A DNA stretch of 64,000 nt from Candidatus Amulumruptor caecigallinarius (GTDB lineage: Bacteria; Bacteroidota; Bacteroidia; Bacteroidales; Muribaculaceae): NCBI GenBank assembly GCA_023665605.1, contig JAMPDP010000001.1, positions 705,676 to 769,675 of the forward strand, written 5' to 3'. The position numbers and the translations under genes were made by a program. A model generated the notes under the pieces. The model was not told the origin of the DNA. It ran no database searches and saw only the letters and a program-made list of their open reading frames with translations. Position 1 is the first letter of the stretch, and each line of letters starts with the position of its first letter. Of this stretch, positions 8,367 through 16,518 are shown piece by piece.

Positions 8367-9521
8367 ATGGCAACTTCCGAGTATCATCCTGTGGTGCAGG
8401 AGCTCATTGATATGATTGCAGCCAACGGCTGGAAGGAGAAGTTTGAGCAAGCCCTGCAGAAGGCGCAGAGCTACAACGTCATCGGCTTCGAGGATGTGAA
8501 GACCCTCGACGACTACTTCAAGTGGATTGACGCACAGCTCAAGTGGGCTCCTGTGGAGAACCGCTACGGCAAGGAAGTGTTCAAGCATGTGTGCAAGTTC
8601 TACTTCATACTTGACCAGAGTCCCGTCAAGGAGCTCCAGAACCCTGTCACGCCGCACGACAAGATGCAGCCGCTTACCCCGCTGAGCGCATGGATGCGCA
8701 AGTTCATGGTGGCCCTGGGCGAATGGATGGACCAGCCCGCGAGCATCACGCCCGAGACGGAGGCCACGTTCTTCGCCTGCCCCCCTTACAATATGGATGA
8801 GTATCTGCGTCCGCGCGGTGGCTGGAAGAGCTTCAACCAGATGTTTGGCCGCTACACCAAGCCCGGCTACCGTCCCATCGCCGCCATCACTGACTCCCGC
8901 GTGATTACCTCGCCGGCCGATGCCACATTCGACGGCCAGTGGGAGGTGAACTCCAACACGGGCGTTGACATCAAGGGTGTGTATTGGCGCATCGAGGAGC
9001 TTCTTCAGGACAGCCCCTATGCCGATGCCTTCAAGGGGGGACAGTGGACACACTCGTTCCTCAATACCACTGACTATCACCGCCAGCATGCACCCGTTGC
9101 GGGCACCATCCTGGAGGCACGCGTCATTCAGGGCACCGTCTATCTGCAAGTCACGGCCGAGCCTATCCCCGGCGACCCTGACGGCAAGACTGACCTGGTG
9201 GGCAAACGCGTGTTCGGGGCACCCGATGATGCCGGCTATGAATTCATGCAGACACGCGCCCTGTTCGTCATCGACTCTCCCATCGGTCTGGTGGCCGTGC
9301 TCCCCATGGGTATGGCTCAGGTAAGCTCCATCGTGCCCACAGCCGAAGTCGGACGCACACTCCACAAGGGCGAGGAGATCAGCTACTTCCAGTTCGGCGG
9401 CTCCGACATTGTGACCGTCTTCCAGGAGAAGAGCAACGTCAGCTTCACCGCGCAGCCGGGCGTACACTATAAGGTAGGCACACGCATCGCCATGGCCAAC
9501 CCTGTGCTGTCGCGCAAGTAA
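8367..9521 (+). CDS. PsiD-like, PSD-fold amino acid decarboxylase, paralogue 1
   Basis: A 384-residue soluble protein with no signal peptide or membrane helix. Residues about 5-165 form an extra helical domain; about 170-384 is the phosphatidylserine decarboxylase fold. Visible active parts: SPAD with D185, DYHRQHAP with H238 and H241, and FGGSD with G345-S346, where PSD enzymes cut themselves and turn the Ser into a pyruvoyl group. The extra N-terminal domain, the HRxHAPVxGTI stretch and a GGS rather than LGST cut site are closer to fungal PsiD (L-tryptophan decarboxylase) than to membrane PSD. A true psd with pssA lies at 48295, so this enzyme probably acts on a free amino acid. An ATG at 8289 falls in the terminator; 8367 was chosen. 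The substrate is unknown. Confidence 0.75.
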   Translation: MATSEYHPVVQELIDMIAANGWKEKFEQALQKAQSYNVIGFEDVKTLDDYFKWIDAQLKWAPVENRYGKEVFKHVCKFYFILDQSPVKELQNPVTPHDKMQPLTPLSAWMRKFMVALGEWMDQPASITPETEATFFACPPYNMDEYLRPRGGWKSFNQMFGRYTKPGYRPIAAITDSRVITSPADATFDGQWEVNSNTGVDIKGVYWRIEELLQDSPYADAFKGGQWTHSFLNTTDYHRQHAPVAGTILEARVIQGTVYLQVTAEPIPGDPDGKTDLVGKRVFGAPDDAGYEFMQTRALFVIDSPIGLVAVLPMGMAQVSSIVPTAEVGRTLHKGEEISYFQFGGSDIVTVFQEKSNVSFTAQPGVHYKVGTRIAMANPVLSRK

Positions 9522-9572
9522 TCCCCGGCCTGTATATATCCAACATTCTGTCAACCATAACCTCACTATACT

Positions 9573-10772
9573 ATGGAAACCTCCAAGTTACAGCCCATCA
9601 TGCAGAAGTTCGTCGCCCTTATCGATGCTGACGGCGGCAAGCTGCGCAAGGCCCTCGAACAGGCCATCGACTACGTTCACCAGCACAAGGTGGTGGAGTA
9701 TGACAACATAAGAACCCTTGATGACTACATCGAGTGGAACAACAGCAACCTCATCACTCCGTGGATGGAGAATAATTACGGCACAGCCACGCTTGAGAAG
9801 TTCAAGACCATGTACTTCCTGCTTGACGTAGCTCCCGTAGGGCAGTACCAGACCCCCACGCTGCCGCGTCCTCTTGACCCGGAACTCTCGCCCCTGTCAG
9901 AGTGGATGCGCGAGTATCAGATAGCCCTGGGACAGTGGATGGACGACCCCTCCCAGCTTACCCCGGAGGTACTAAAGAGTTTCATGGAAGCCGCTCCGTA
10001 CAACATGGATGAGTACGTAGTGCCTCGCGGCGGCTGGAAGACGGTGAACCAGCTCTTTGCCCGTCGCACCAAGCCGGGCTACCGTCCCATCGCCGGCCTC
10101 GGCGACGACCATGTGATAGTGTTCCCTGCAGAGAGCACTTTCGCCGGACAGTGGGAGGTGAACTCCAACACCGCCGTCAACATCAAGGGCCTATACTGGC
10201 AGATACAGGAACTCCTCGAAGGGAGCGAATACAAGGATGCCTTTGAGGGCGGGCAGTGGATGCACACCTTCCTCAACACTTACGACTATCACCGCCAGCA
10301 CGCCCCCGTGGCCGGCACTGTGGTGGAGAGCCGCGTAATCCAGGGTGCCGTCTACGTGAAGATGACGCTTGTGCCCGTTGAGGGACAGAAAGACCTCCAG
10401 ACCATCCTCGGCACCACCGTGGGCGTCAACCCCGACACCCGCAACGAGTACAAGATTGACGCCCCGGACTCCGCCGGCTATGAGTTCATGCAGACCCGTG
10501 GCATCATCATCATCGACTCACCGATCGGGCTTGTTGCCACCTGCCCCATCGGCATGGGCGAAGTGTCGTCAGTAGTGCCCACCGCCGAGGTTGGCCGCAC
10601 GCTCCACAAGGGTGAGGAGATCAGCTACTTCCAGTTCGGCGGCTCTGACTGCTGCATGGTGTTCCAGCAGAAGACCAACGTCAGCTTCACCGCCCAGCCG
10701 GGCGTGCACTACAAAGCCCGCACCAAGCTGGCCGATGCCTACCCGGTCATTGACTACAAGTTGCGCCACTGA
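9573..10772 (+). CDS. PsiD-like, PSD-fold amino acid decarboxylase, paralogue 2
   Basis: A 399-residue paralogue of the gene just before it (51-base gap), alike over the whole length: GGWK-N-LF-R-TKPGYRPIA near 153-174, DYHRQHAPVAGT at 238-249 and FGGSDC at 355-360 (cut-site Ser S358). Two differences stand out: an insert of about 12 residues near 278-296, and glutamate (E187, in FPAES) where paralogue 1 and canonical PSDs have the catalytic aspartate. From memory, fungal PsiD also has Glu there (ACES). The two may form a mixed complex or take different substrates. A strong hairpin follows, then an amino acid antiporter, which supports a decarboxylation/antiport role. PsiD-like assignment is inference; PSD fold is firm. 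Confidence 0.75.
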   Translation: METSKLQPIMQKFVALIDADGGKLRKALEQAIDYVHQHKVVEYDNIRTLDDYIEWNNSNLITPWMENNYGTATLEKFKTMYFLLDVAPVGQYQTPTLPRPLDPELSPLSEWMREYQIALGQWMDDPSQLTPEVLKSFMEAAPYNMDEYVVPRGGWKTVNQLFARRTKPGYRPIAGLGDDHVIVFPAESTFAGQWEVNSNTAVNIKGLYWQIQELLEGSEYKDAFEGGQWMHTFLNTYDYHRQHAPVAGTVVESRVIQGAVYVKMTLVPVEGQKDLQTILGTTVGVNPDTRNEYKIDAPDSAGYEFMQTRGIIIIDSPIGLVATCPIGMGEVSSVVPTAEVGRTLHKGEEISYFQFGGSDCCMVFQQKTNVSFTAQPGVHYKARTKLADAYPVIDYKLRH

Positions 10773-10792
10773 TACTGTCAATCACACACTGA

Positions 10793-10831
10793 CCCCGGCG
10801 GCAGCGGCCTGTGTGCCGCCTGCCGCCGGGG
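10793..10831 (+). terminator. GC-rich hairpin between decarboxylase 2 and antiporter
   Basis: CCCCGGCGGCAG (10793-10804) pairs perfectly with CTGCCGCCGGGG (10820-10831), with more CGG/CCG pairing inside. Only a weak T run (CTTGTTAAA) follows, so it may act as a partial terminator or as an mRNA-stabilising stem that makes the decarboxylases more abundant than the transporters. Confidence 0.55.
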
Positions 10832-10879
10832 CTTGTTAAACAAGCTCTAAAATCCCGCCACCCTTTCAACTTGACTATC

Positions 10880-12466
10880 ATGGCAACTTCCAATAATCCT
10901 CCTGCCGCCAAGACTCCGATTAGCAAGGGAGCCGTGCGCAAGGGCACGCTCTCGATGATGGCCATGGCCATCATGATTGTCACTACCGTGTTGAGTCTCC
11001 GCGGCTTGGCTTCGCAGGCTGAGTACGGCTACACGTCAATCTTCTGGTATGTGCTCTCGGCTGTGCTCTTCCTCATACCGTTCTCGCTGGTATGCGCCGA
11101 GCTGTCATCCACCTATACACGTTCAGGCGGCCTGTTCCGCTGGTGTGCCGAGGCCTTCGGTGCTCGCTGGGGCTGGGCAGCGATGTACCTGGAGTGGATG
11201 ACGGTGGTGATATGGTTCCCGTCCGTGCTGATGTTTGGTGCAGTGGCCCTGGCTTACGTATTTTGGCCGGAGAGTTTTGACGCCAAGCTGTCAGGCAACG
11301 TCATCTACACCCTTGTGATAGTGCTTGCCGTCTATTGGCTCAGCACATTCAATTGCTTCAGGGGCATGAAAAATGCCAACCGCCTGTCCACACTCGGCGG
11401 CCTCTTCGGCACCATCATTCCCGGAGCCATACTGATTATCCTCGGCATCATCTACATCTGCACCGGAGGCGAGAACTTCATCCCCTCGGATCGCCCCTTC
11501 TGGCCTGACTTCTCGAAATACTCTACAATAGTGCTTGCCGCGTCGATATTCCTGTTCTACGGCGGCATGGAGATGCAGGCAGTGCACGTCAATCAGATGG
11601 CCAACCCGCAGAAACAGTTCCCCAAGGCTTGTCTGATAGCGGTGCTGATTATCCTGGCGGTGTTCATTCTGGGCACCCTGGCCATAGGCTTCGTGATGCC
11701 TGAGAGCAAAATCAACCTGCTGGCATCCATGCTCGTGGCCTACAACTCCCTGTGGGCACACCTTGGGTGTCCATGGCTGGGCAACGTGATGGCCGCGCTG
11801 GTCACCTTCGGGGTCATCGGTCAGGTGAGCGTGATTATTGCCGGCCCCTCTACGGGTATTCTCGCTGTGGGCCGCGCCGGCTATCTGCCCCGGAGCCTCC
11901 AGTATTGCAACAAGAATGGCGTGCAAACCCACATCCTCTGGGTACAGGGCTTGGTGGTCACCATCCTCGCTCTGGTGCTCATAGTGCTCCCGTCAGTGCA
12001 GAGTGCCTATCAGATTATGAGTCAGATGGCCACCATCATCTATCTGATACTCGTGGTTATCATCTACATGGCGTTCTTCCGCTTGCGCAACACTGAGCCT
12101 AACGTGAGGCGCGGCTACCGCGTTCCCGGCGGACGCTTCGGCCAGTACTTCGTCACCATCCTCGGCGTGGCCGGCGCTGTTGCGGCTATGGTGCTGAGCT
12201 TCTTCCCGCCGAGCCAGATTTCCACCGGCAACCCGATGGTGTATATCGGCATCCTGCTCATCGGCACCGCCGTCCTTGTGGCTATCCCATTCATAGTCTA
12301 TGCCAAGCGCAAGAAAAGCTGGCGCGATGCCAACACTGACTTCTATCCCTTTGACTGGATGATAGAGGGGCGTCGTCCGGATCAGAAGTCGAAGTGGCCG
12401 GCAGGCTATGAGCCCACGCAGCAGGAGGTGGACAAGGCGTTCAAGTTTGAGGAAGAAGAGCTCTGA
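10880..12466 (+). CDS. GadC-like amino acid antiporter (APC family)
   Basis: A 528-residue inner membrane protein with about 12 hydrophobic helices, of the APC superfamily. It looks like the glutamate:GABA antiporter group: first helix with LRGLASQAEYGYTS, an FLFYGGMEMQAVHVNQM segment near 225-243, and a hydrophilic C-terminal tail of about 55 residues (PFDWMIEGRRPDQ...), as in GadC where the tail plugs the path. Such carriers swap an amino acid for its decarboxylation product. Placed right after two decarboxylase genes and 5 bases before an MFS gene. The ATG at 10880 (MATSNN) fits better than an upstream ATG at 10811 that lies in the hairpin. Substrate not predictable. Confidence 0.82.
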   Translation: MATSNNPPAAKTPISKGAVRKGTLSMMAMAIMIVTTVLSLRGLASQAEYGYTSIFWYVLSAVLFLIPFSLVCAELSSTYTRSGGLFRWCAEAFGARWGWAAMYLEWMTVVIWFPSVLMFGAVALAYVFWPESFDAKLSGNVIYTLVIVLAVYWLSTFNCFRGMKNANRLSTLGGLFGTIIPGAILIILGIIYICTGGENFIPSDRPFWPDFSKYSTIVLAASIFLFYGGMEMQAVHVNQMANPQKQFPKACLIAVLIILAVFILGTLAIGFVMPESKINLLASMLVAYNSLWAHLGCPWLGNVMAALVTFGVIGQVSVIIAGPSTGILAVGRAGYLPRSLQYCNKNGVQTHILWVQGLVVTILALVLIVLPSVQSAYQIMSQMATIIYLILVVIIYMAFFRLRNTEPNVRRGYRVPGGRFGQYFVTILGVAGAVAAMVLSFFPPSQISTGNPMVYIGILLIGTAVLVAIPFIVYAKRKKSWRDANTDFYPFDWMIEGRRPDQKSKWPAGYEPTQQEVDKAFKFEEEEL

Positions 12467-12471
12467 CGGCC

Positions 12472-13806
12472 ATGCGCATCAATACCGGCAAAGGCACCAT
12501 CCCCTTGATGACGCTGATAGCGATATGGTCCATATCGCTCACCGTCAACCTGCCGGGACTTGCCATAACCCCCACTTTGGGGCGGCTTGACGAGATTTTA
12601 AAGCACACCTCGCAGCTGGAGTTGCAGCTGCTCACCATGCTGCCCAACTTCTTCATCATCCCGTTTGTGCTTCTGTCGGGCCGGCTGTCTATGTCGCGAG
12701 ACAAGGTGAGGATTGTTGTGGTTGCCCTGATTATCTACCTGGTGAGCGGCGTGAGCTATCTGTTTGCACGTGACATGGTGTCGCTCATCGTCATCAGCTG
12801 CGCTCTGGGCGTAGGTTGCGGTCTGCTGATACCTCTGGCTGCCGGACTGCTGGCCGACACATTTGTGGGCAAGTACCGCATGCAGCAGTTAGGCATCAAG
12901 AGCGGTATCTCCAACATCGCGCTTGTTGCGGCCACCTTTGCCGTAGGGTTATTGAGCCATGGCAACTGGCACCTGCCGTTTCTGGTGTACCTCATCCCGG
13001 CTATCCCGCTCGCCCTGTCGCCTTTTCTGCGCGGGATCAATGATGTAGCTCCTGCGGCGACACCGGCAGTGGATCCGCAGGTCAAGGCACGTGCCAAGGT
13101 GGCGGCGCACGCAGCCTTGGCAGGTGTGGCGGCAAAAGCCATCAAGGCCGCCCCTCCGCAGCTACGTGAAGGTGGTTCGGATGAATTCGGACGCATCGGC
13201 AAGGTGAGCCATGGCTTTATCCTGTCCCGCGTGTGGGCCCTCATCGCGGTCTACTTCATCACCTGCTCCGGGGGTGTGGTGGTGAGCTACTACTGCCCGT
13301 TCCTGATGCAGCATGAGGGGATGACTGACTCTCAGGTGGGCACACTCACGTCGCTCTTCTTCCTGGCTGTGTTCCTGCCCGGATTCATCCTGCCATGGAT
13401 TGTAAAGGCGTGCCGCCAGCTTACGCTCATCATCTCTGCGGCCTGTATGGCGGGAGGTATCCTGCTGATGGTGATGGCTCACGGTTTCTTCATCATGTGC
13501 CTCGGCGCGATGCTTGTGGGCACTGGCTACGGAGTGTTCCAACCGCTCATCTATGACAAGGCCACACAGGTCATCACCGACCCGGCGAAGTCTACCTTGG
13601 CTTTGGCCTTTGTGCTCACCGCCAACTATCTGTCGGTGAGCATCACCCCCTTCATCATCTCGGGCATCGCTGATATGTTTCATGCCGGCGGCTCCGAGCG
13701 CTTCCCGTTCATGGTGAGCGCGGTGATTATGGCGGCGTTCACGGTGTGCGTCATCATATGGCGTCGCAACTTTGTATTCGCCATCAACCGCGATTACTAT
13801 TCCTGA
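12472..13806 (+). CDS. MFS transporter
   Basis: A 444-residue membrane protein with about 12 helices in two halves and a hydrophilic middle loop (about residues 195-245), the usual major facilitator plan. The loop between helices 2 and 3 holds SGRLSMSRDKVR, a variant of the MFS motif A. It begins 5 bases after the antiporter stop, so the two are surely cotranscribed; an exporter of an amine or uptake of an amino acid or related acid are both possible. A strong terminator follows at 13834, closing the decarboxylase-transport unit. Confidence 0.8.
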   Translation: MRINTGKGTIPLMTLIAIWSISLTVNLPGLAITPTLGRLDEILKHTSQLELQLLTMLPNFFIIPFVLLSGRLSMSRDKVRIVVVALIIYLVSGVSYLFARDMVSLIVISCALGVGCGLLIPLAAGLLADTFVGKYRMQQLGIKSGISNIALVAATFAVGLLSHGNWHLPFLVYLIPAIPLALSPFLRGINDVAPAATPAVDPQVKARAKVAAHAALAGVAAKAIKAAPPQLREGGSDEFGRIGKVSHGFILSRVWALIAVYFITCSGGVVVSYYCPFLMQHEGMTDSQVGTLTSLFFLAVFLPGFILPWIVKACRQLTLIISAACMAGGILLMVMAHGFFIMCLGAMLVGTGYGVFQPLIYDKATQVITDPAKSTLALAFVLTANYLSVSITPFIISGIADMFHAGGSERFPFMVSAVIMAAFTVCVIIWRRNFVFAINRDYYS

Positions 13807-13833
13807 ATAGCCATCCGGCTCAATTATCTGCCT

Positions 13834-13878
13834 CTGCGGAGACTCCGTGAAAACCCTCGGAGCCTCCGCAGTGTTTTT
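13834..13878 (+). terminator. Terminator after the MFS gene
   Basis: CTGCGGAG (13834-13841) pairs with CTCCGCAG (13864-13871), with CTCCG/CGGAG pairing continuing inside, and the run GTTTTTA follows directly. A typical intrinsic terminator. Confidence 0.85.
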
Positions 13879-13948
13879 ATAGTGCGGGCGAGATCACGGA
13901 CTACGCTCCTCTCCCGTCACAACCTTTTCACTTATAACTCGCTGAGCT

Positions 13949-14902
13949 ATGAACGTTTCAACTCCTCTCTATACTCCCGCCGCCACGGCTCCTGCCACCT
14001 GTGACACTCCATTGCATTTCCGCCGCTTCAAGCTCGCCGAGGTGAGCCGCATCAGCGCACTGCTAACCGCAGCGCCGGCTCGCACCTGCGACTTCACCAT
14101 CGGCGGCATCTATATGTGGATTGACTACTTCCGTTACCGCCGCGCCATCGTGGACGACACGCTGTTCATACGCGGTCTGAGCGAGCTCGACATCACACGC
14201 GAGGCATATTCACTTCCCGTGGGTACGATGCCGCTGCACCGTAGCATTGCCCTGCTGCGCGACCACTGCGACAGCATCGGCGAGGAGCTGCGCCTCTCGG
14301 CAGTGCCAGAGGAGGCAGTGCCATCGCTCGTGGCTATGGGGGGACGTGTTGATGCCGAGCTCACCGACTGGGCGGACTACCTCTATGACATCACTCCTAT
14401 GGCCACATACTCCGGCAAGAAGATGGCCAAGAAACGCAACCATGTCAACGCCTTCATGGCCGAGAATCCGGGCTACGCCTTCGAGCCTCTTACATCCGGC
14501 AACTTGACAGCTGTGCAGGAGTTCTTCGGGTCGATGCACCTTGCCGCCGACAAGGGGGTTACTGCCGAAGTGGAGCGGATGCAGACTCTGGCCGTGCTTG
14601 ACAATGTGGCGGCCTACCCCTTCGAGGGAGCCGTGCTCTCCACGCCGGCATATGGCATCGTGGCTTTCACCCTCGGCGAGGTGCGCGACGACACCCTGTA
14701 TGTCCATATCGAGAAGATGCGCCATGACATCAACGGTGCCGGCGAGACCGTGGCACGCCTCTTCGCCGAACGGATGCTTGCCGCGCACCCCGCGCTCCGC
14801 TACGTCAACCGCGAGGAGGATGCCGGCGATGAAGGGCTCCGCCAAGCCAAACAAAGCTACCACCCCACCCGCCTCCTCCGCAAATACGACATAATCTTCT
14901 GA
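13949..14902 (+). CDS. DUF2156 (LPG synthase C-terminal-like) protein
   Basis: A 317-residue protein with no signal peptide or membrane helix. It matches the stand-alone DUF2156 pattern of Bacteroidota: two GNAT-like halves, with FTIGGIYMW near 50, GKKMAKKRNHVNAF near 155 and YVNREEDAGDEGLRQAKQSYHP near 290. The related domain at the end of MprF moves an aminoacyl group from a tRNA to phosphatidylglycerol; the soluble versions probably move an acyl or aminoacyl group too, but their substrates are not established. Lies alone between a terminator and a repeat relic. Confidence 0.75.
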   Translation: MNVSTPLYTPAATAPATCDTPLHFRRFKLAEVSRISALLTAAPARTCDFTIGGIYMWIDYFRYRRAIVDDTLFIRGLSELDITREAYSLPVGTMPLHRSIALLRDHCDSIGEELRLSAVPEEAVPSLVAMGGRVDAELTDWADYLYDITPMATYSGKKMAKKRNHVNAFMAENPGYAFEPLTSGNLTAVQEFFGSMHLAADKGVTAEVERMQTLAVLDNVAAYPFEGAVLSTPAYGIVAFTLGEVRDDTLYVHIEKMRHDINGAGETVARLFAERMLAAHPALRYVNREEDAGDEGLRQAKQSYHPTRLLRKYDIIF

Positions 14903-14970
14903 GAGGGAGAGCAGCTCCTCGGGAGCAACGGAGATATTCAGCGATGTGTGAGGGAGAGTTTCCACCCACG

Positions 14971-15074
14971 GAGCGCCGGAGGCGCGTGGTTATCAGAAAC
15001 CCCAGGTGGAGCGTCAGCGGAGCCTGGGGAAAGGGTGGAGCGGCTCGGAGCTTCGTAGAAGCGTCTTGTGGAAA
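14971..15074 (+). repeat. Solitary relic of the transposase-linked REP-like element
   Basis: This stretch follows the same order as the 5' flank of the IS200-like transposase (25830-25934): GAGCGCCGGAGGCGCG, a CAGAAACCCC start, a hairpin whose arms are CCCCAGG and CCTGGGG, then CTTCGTAGAAGCG. Relative to the copy at 25830 the first hairpin arm pair changes from CCCCGGG/CCCGGGG to CCCCAGG/CCTGGGG, so both sides changed together. The last hairpin is degraded. Confidence 0.75.
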
Positions 15075-15130
15075 GGGCAAAGCCATTGATTTATCCCGGA
15101 CAGGGCCTCTCAGGCCTCGCTCTGGAGGAC

Positions 15131-15164
15131 AAAAAAACAGCCGGGTGTCTCTGCGACAGCCGGC
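15131..15164 (-). terminator. Minus-strand terminator
   Basis: On the minus strand GCCGG and CCGGC (15164-15140) form the stem, with GTC/GAC pairing inside, and the run TGTTTTTTTG follows (15141-15130). One of the clearest intrinsic terminators in the window. Confidence 0.8.
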
Positions 15165-15303
15165 ATGCTAAAATGAGATTAATGTAATAGTCCTTAATTA
15201 CTATGATGTTCAATAATTACTTTTTCGAGTGCTTACAATGAATGTGATAAGATAAATCTTTATGCTGAGGGCGAAGCGGGAAGCTCAACGCCTCTTGATT
15301 TTC
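15131..15303 (-). ncRNA. Possible small RNA on the minus strand
   Basis: The 320 bases between the repeat relic and the 15393 gene hold no plausible reading frame. On the minus strand a -7-like element TATCTTTG (15317-15310) is followed about 170 bases on by a very good intrinsic terminator (15164-15131). Between them is AT-rich sequence with local hairpins such as GAGGCG...CGCCCTC. This fits a small RNA of about 170 nt. It could equally be the tail of the operon that ends at 15393, and no -33 element is seen. Confidence 0.35.
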
Positions 15304-15334
15304 ACATTGCAAAGATAATACCCAAATGTTACGC

Positions 15335-15369
15335 CGCTGTCACACGAATGTTACAATCATGTGACAGCG
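15335..15369 (-). terminator. Hairpin downstream of the thioredoxin-like gene
   Basis: CGCTGTCACA (15335-15344) pairs perfectly with TGTGACAGCG (15360-15369), 24 bases past the stop of the minus-strand gene. No strong T run follows on the minus strand, so it may be a weak terminator or a 3'-end stabiliser. Confidence 0.5.
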
Positions 15370-15392
15370 TCGAATTTAACTTTTATTTAGAC

Positions 15393-16475
15393 TTATTCCA
15401 GCACGGACGACACGGCACCGGAGAGCTGCTTGACATCCTGCACGCGGCGGGCTATCTCGCCGTCGACTATCAAGTAGGTGAAAGGCAGGTAGTTGACGTT
15501 GTAGTTGAGCAGCGGGGTGGCATCGCCGGCCTCGGGCTGATAGACGCTCACCCACGGCAGGTTGCGGGCGGAGGTGCGCCAGGCGGTCTCTTCGTCGCCC
15601 ACGCACACCTGATACACTTCCAGGCCGTTGCCATGATATTGGCTCCACACCTTGTGGAGCTCCTCATTGAAGAGCGAAGCCTGGGGCGCGGAGAGGGTGG
15701 TGAAGTTGAGCACCACCACCTTGTTCTTTGCGGCGAGCTCCTTGAGCGACTGCTCCTTACCGTTGGCATCATACAGGCGCACGTCAAACATCGCCGTGGC
15801 AGGAGCCTCCACTGTGCGAGGCTTGGCTTGGCGACCGCTCAGGTAGAGCTTGCGCAGATAGGGAGTACGGGGGTCGGAGGGACGCTTCTGCTCGTAGGCG
15901 TTGGCCACGGCACCGATGATGCGGTGGTCAAGGCGGCTTGACGGGTCAAACAGTGGCATGCCCTGGATGCGCTTGTTGATGATATAGTAGGCCACCACGC
16001 CGTCAGGCTTGGCAAGGAGCTTGCGTCCGAGCTCGCGCTTGAGCAGACTGTCAGTCACCACCTGCGAGGGTGAGGCCGTGCGGGCGGCCTCCATCAGCTG
16101 CTTGTCTATTCCCTCCATCAGGTCGGCATCTGACGAGCCGCCGAGGTCATAGTCGGTGTCGAAGGCTTCGTAGGAGGTGCTCAGGGTGAGCCTTTCGAGC
16201 GAGTCAATGGGGAAGAAGAGGGTTTTCTCGCCCATGCGGAGACGGTACACCGAGGGGTGGCGCGGGGCTTTGCTCACCACGCGGAAGCGGCCCGAGCCGT
16301 CGGTGCGCACGGTGTCGACGGTGAACCAGCGGCCATTTTCCGAGGCCTCCACCACCAGAGGGGTGTCGGCGGGGGCACCGTGCACGGTGCCGGTCATCTG
16401 CCATGAGTCATCGCCGGAGCAGGCGGTGGCCATCACGGCGACGGCAGCAGCGGCGATAATGGATGATTTCTGCAT
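15393..16475 (-). CDS. Thioredoxin-fold lipoprotein lacking the CxxC pair
   Basis: A 360-residue lipoprotein (signal peptide ending MATAC, lipid Cys at 19). An N-terminal DUF4369-like beta domain (about 25-120) is followed by a helical stretch and a C-terminal thioredoxin/AhpC-TSA-like domain (about 225-360). Where active family members have WCxxC, this protein reads NFTTLSAPQASLF near 255-267, so both cysteines are missing and thiol exchange is unlikely. Such proteins are common in Bacteroidota; this one may be a binding or scaffold protein. Starts 43 bases after the histidine phosphatase stop on the same strand, so the two probably form an operon. Confidence 0.78.
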   Translation of the reverse strand: MQKSSIIAAAAVAVMATACSGDDSWQMTGTVHGAPADTPLVVEASENGRWFTVDTVRTDGSGRFRVVSKAPRHPSVYRLRMGEKTLFFPIDSLERLTLSTSYEAFDTDYDLGGSSDADLMEGIDKQLMEAARTASPSQVVTDSLLKRELGRKLLAKPDGVVAYYIINKRIQGMPLFDPSSRLDHRIIGAVANAYEQKRPSDPRTPYLRKLYLSGRQAKPRTVEAPATAMFDVRLYDANGKEQSLKELAAKNKVVVLNFTTLSAPQASLFNEELHKVWSQYHGNGLEVYQVCVGDEETAWRTSARNLPWVSVYQPEAGDATPLLNYNVNYLPFTYLIVDGEIARRVQDVKQLSGAVSSVLE

Positions 16476-16518
16476 AATATAATTATCTTTTTTACCTTAT
16501 TCTAATGGTTTGGGCTCT

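Noticed and set aside
8349-9566. A 405-codon open frame on the minus strand across the first PsiD-like gene
   Set aside because: It mirrors the plus-strand gene in a GC-rich genome; its translation is rich in His, Gly, Ala and Val without domain motifs, and it has no start signal.
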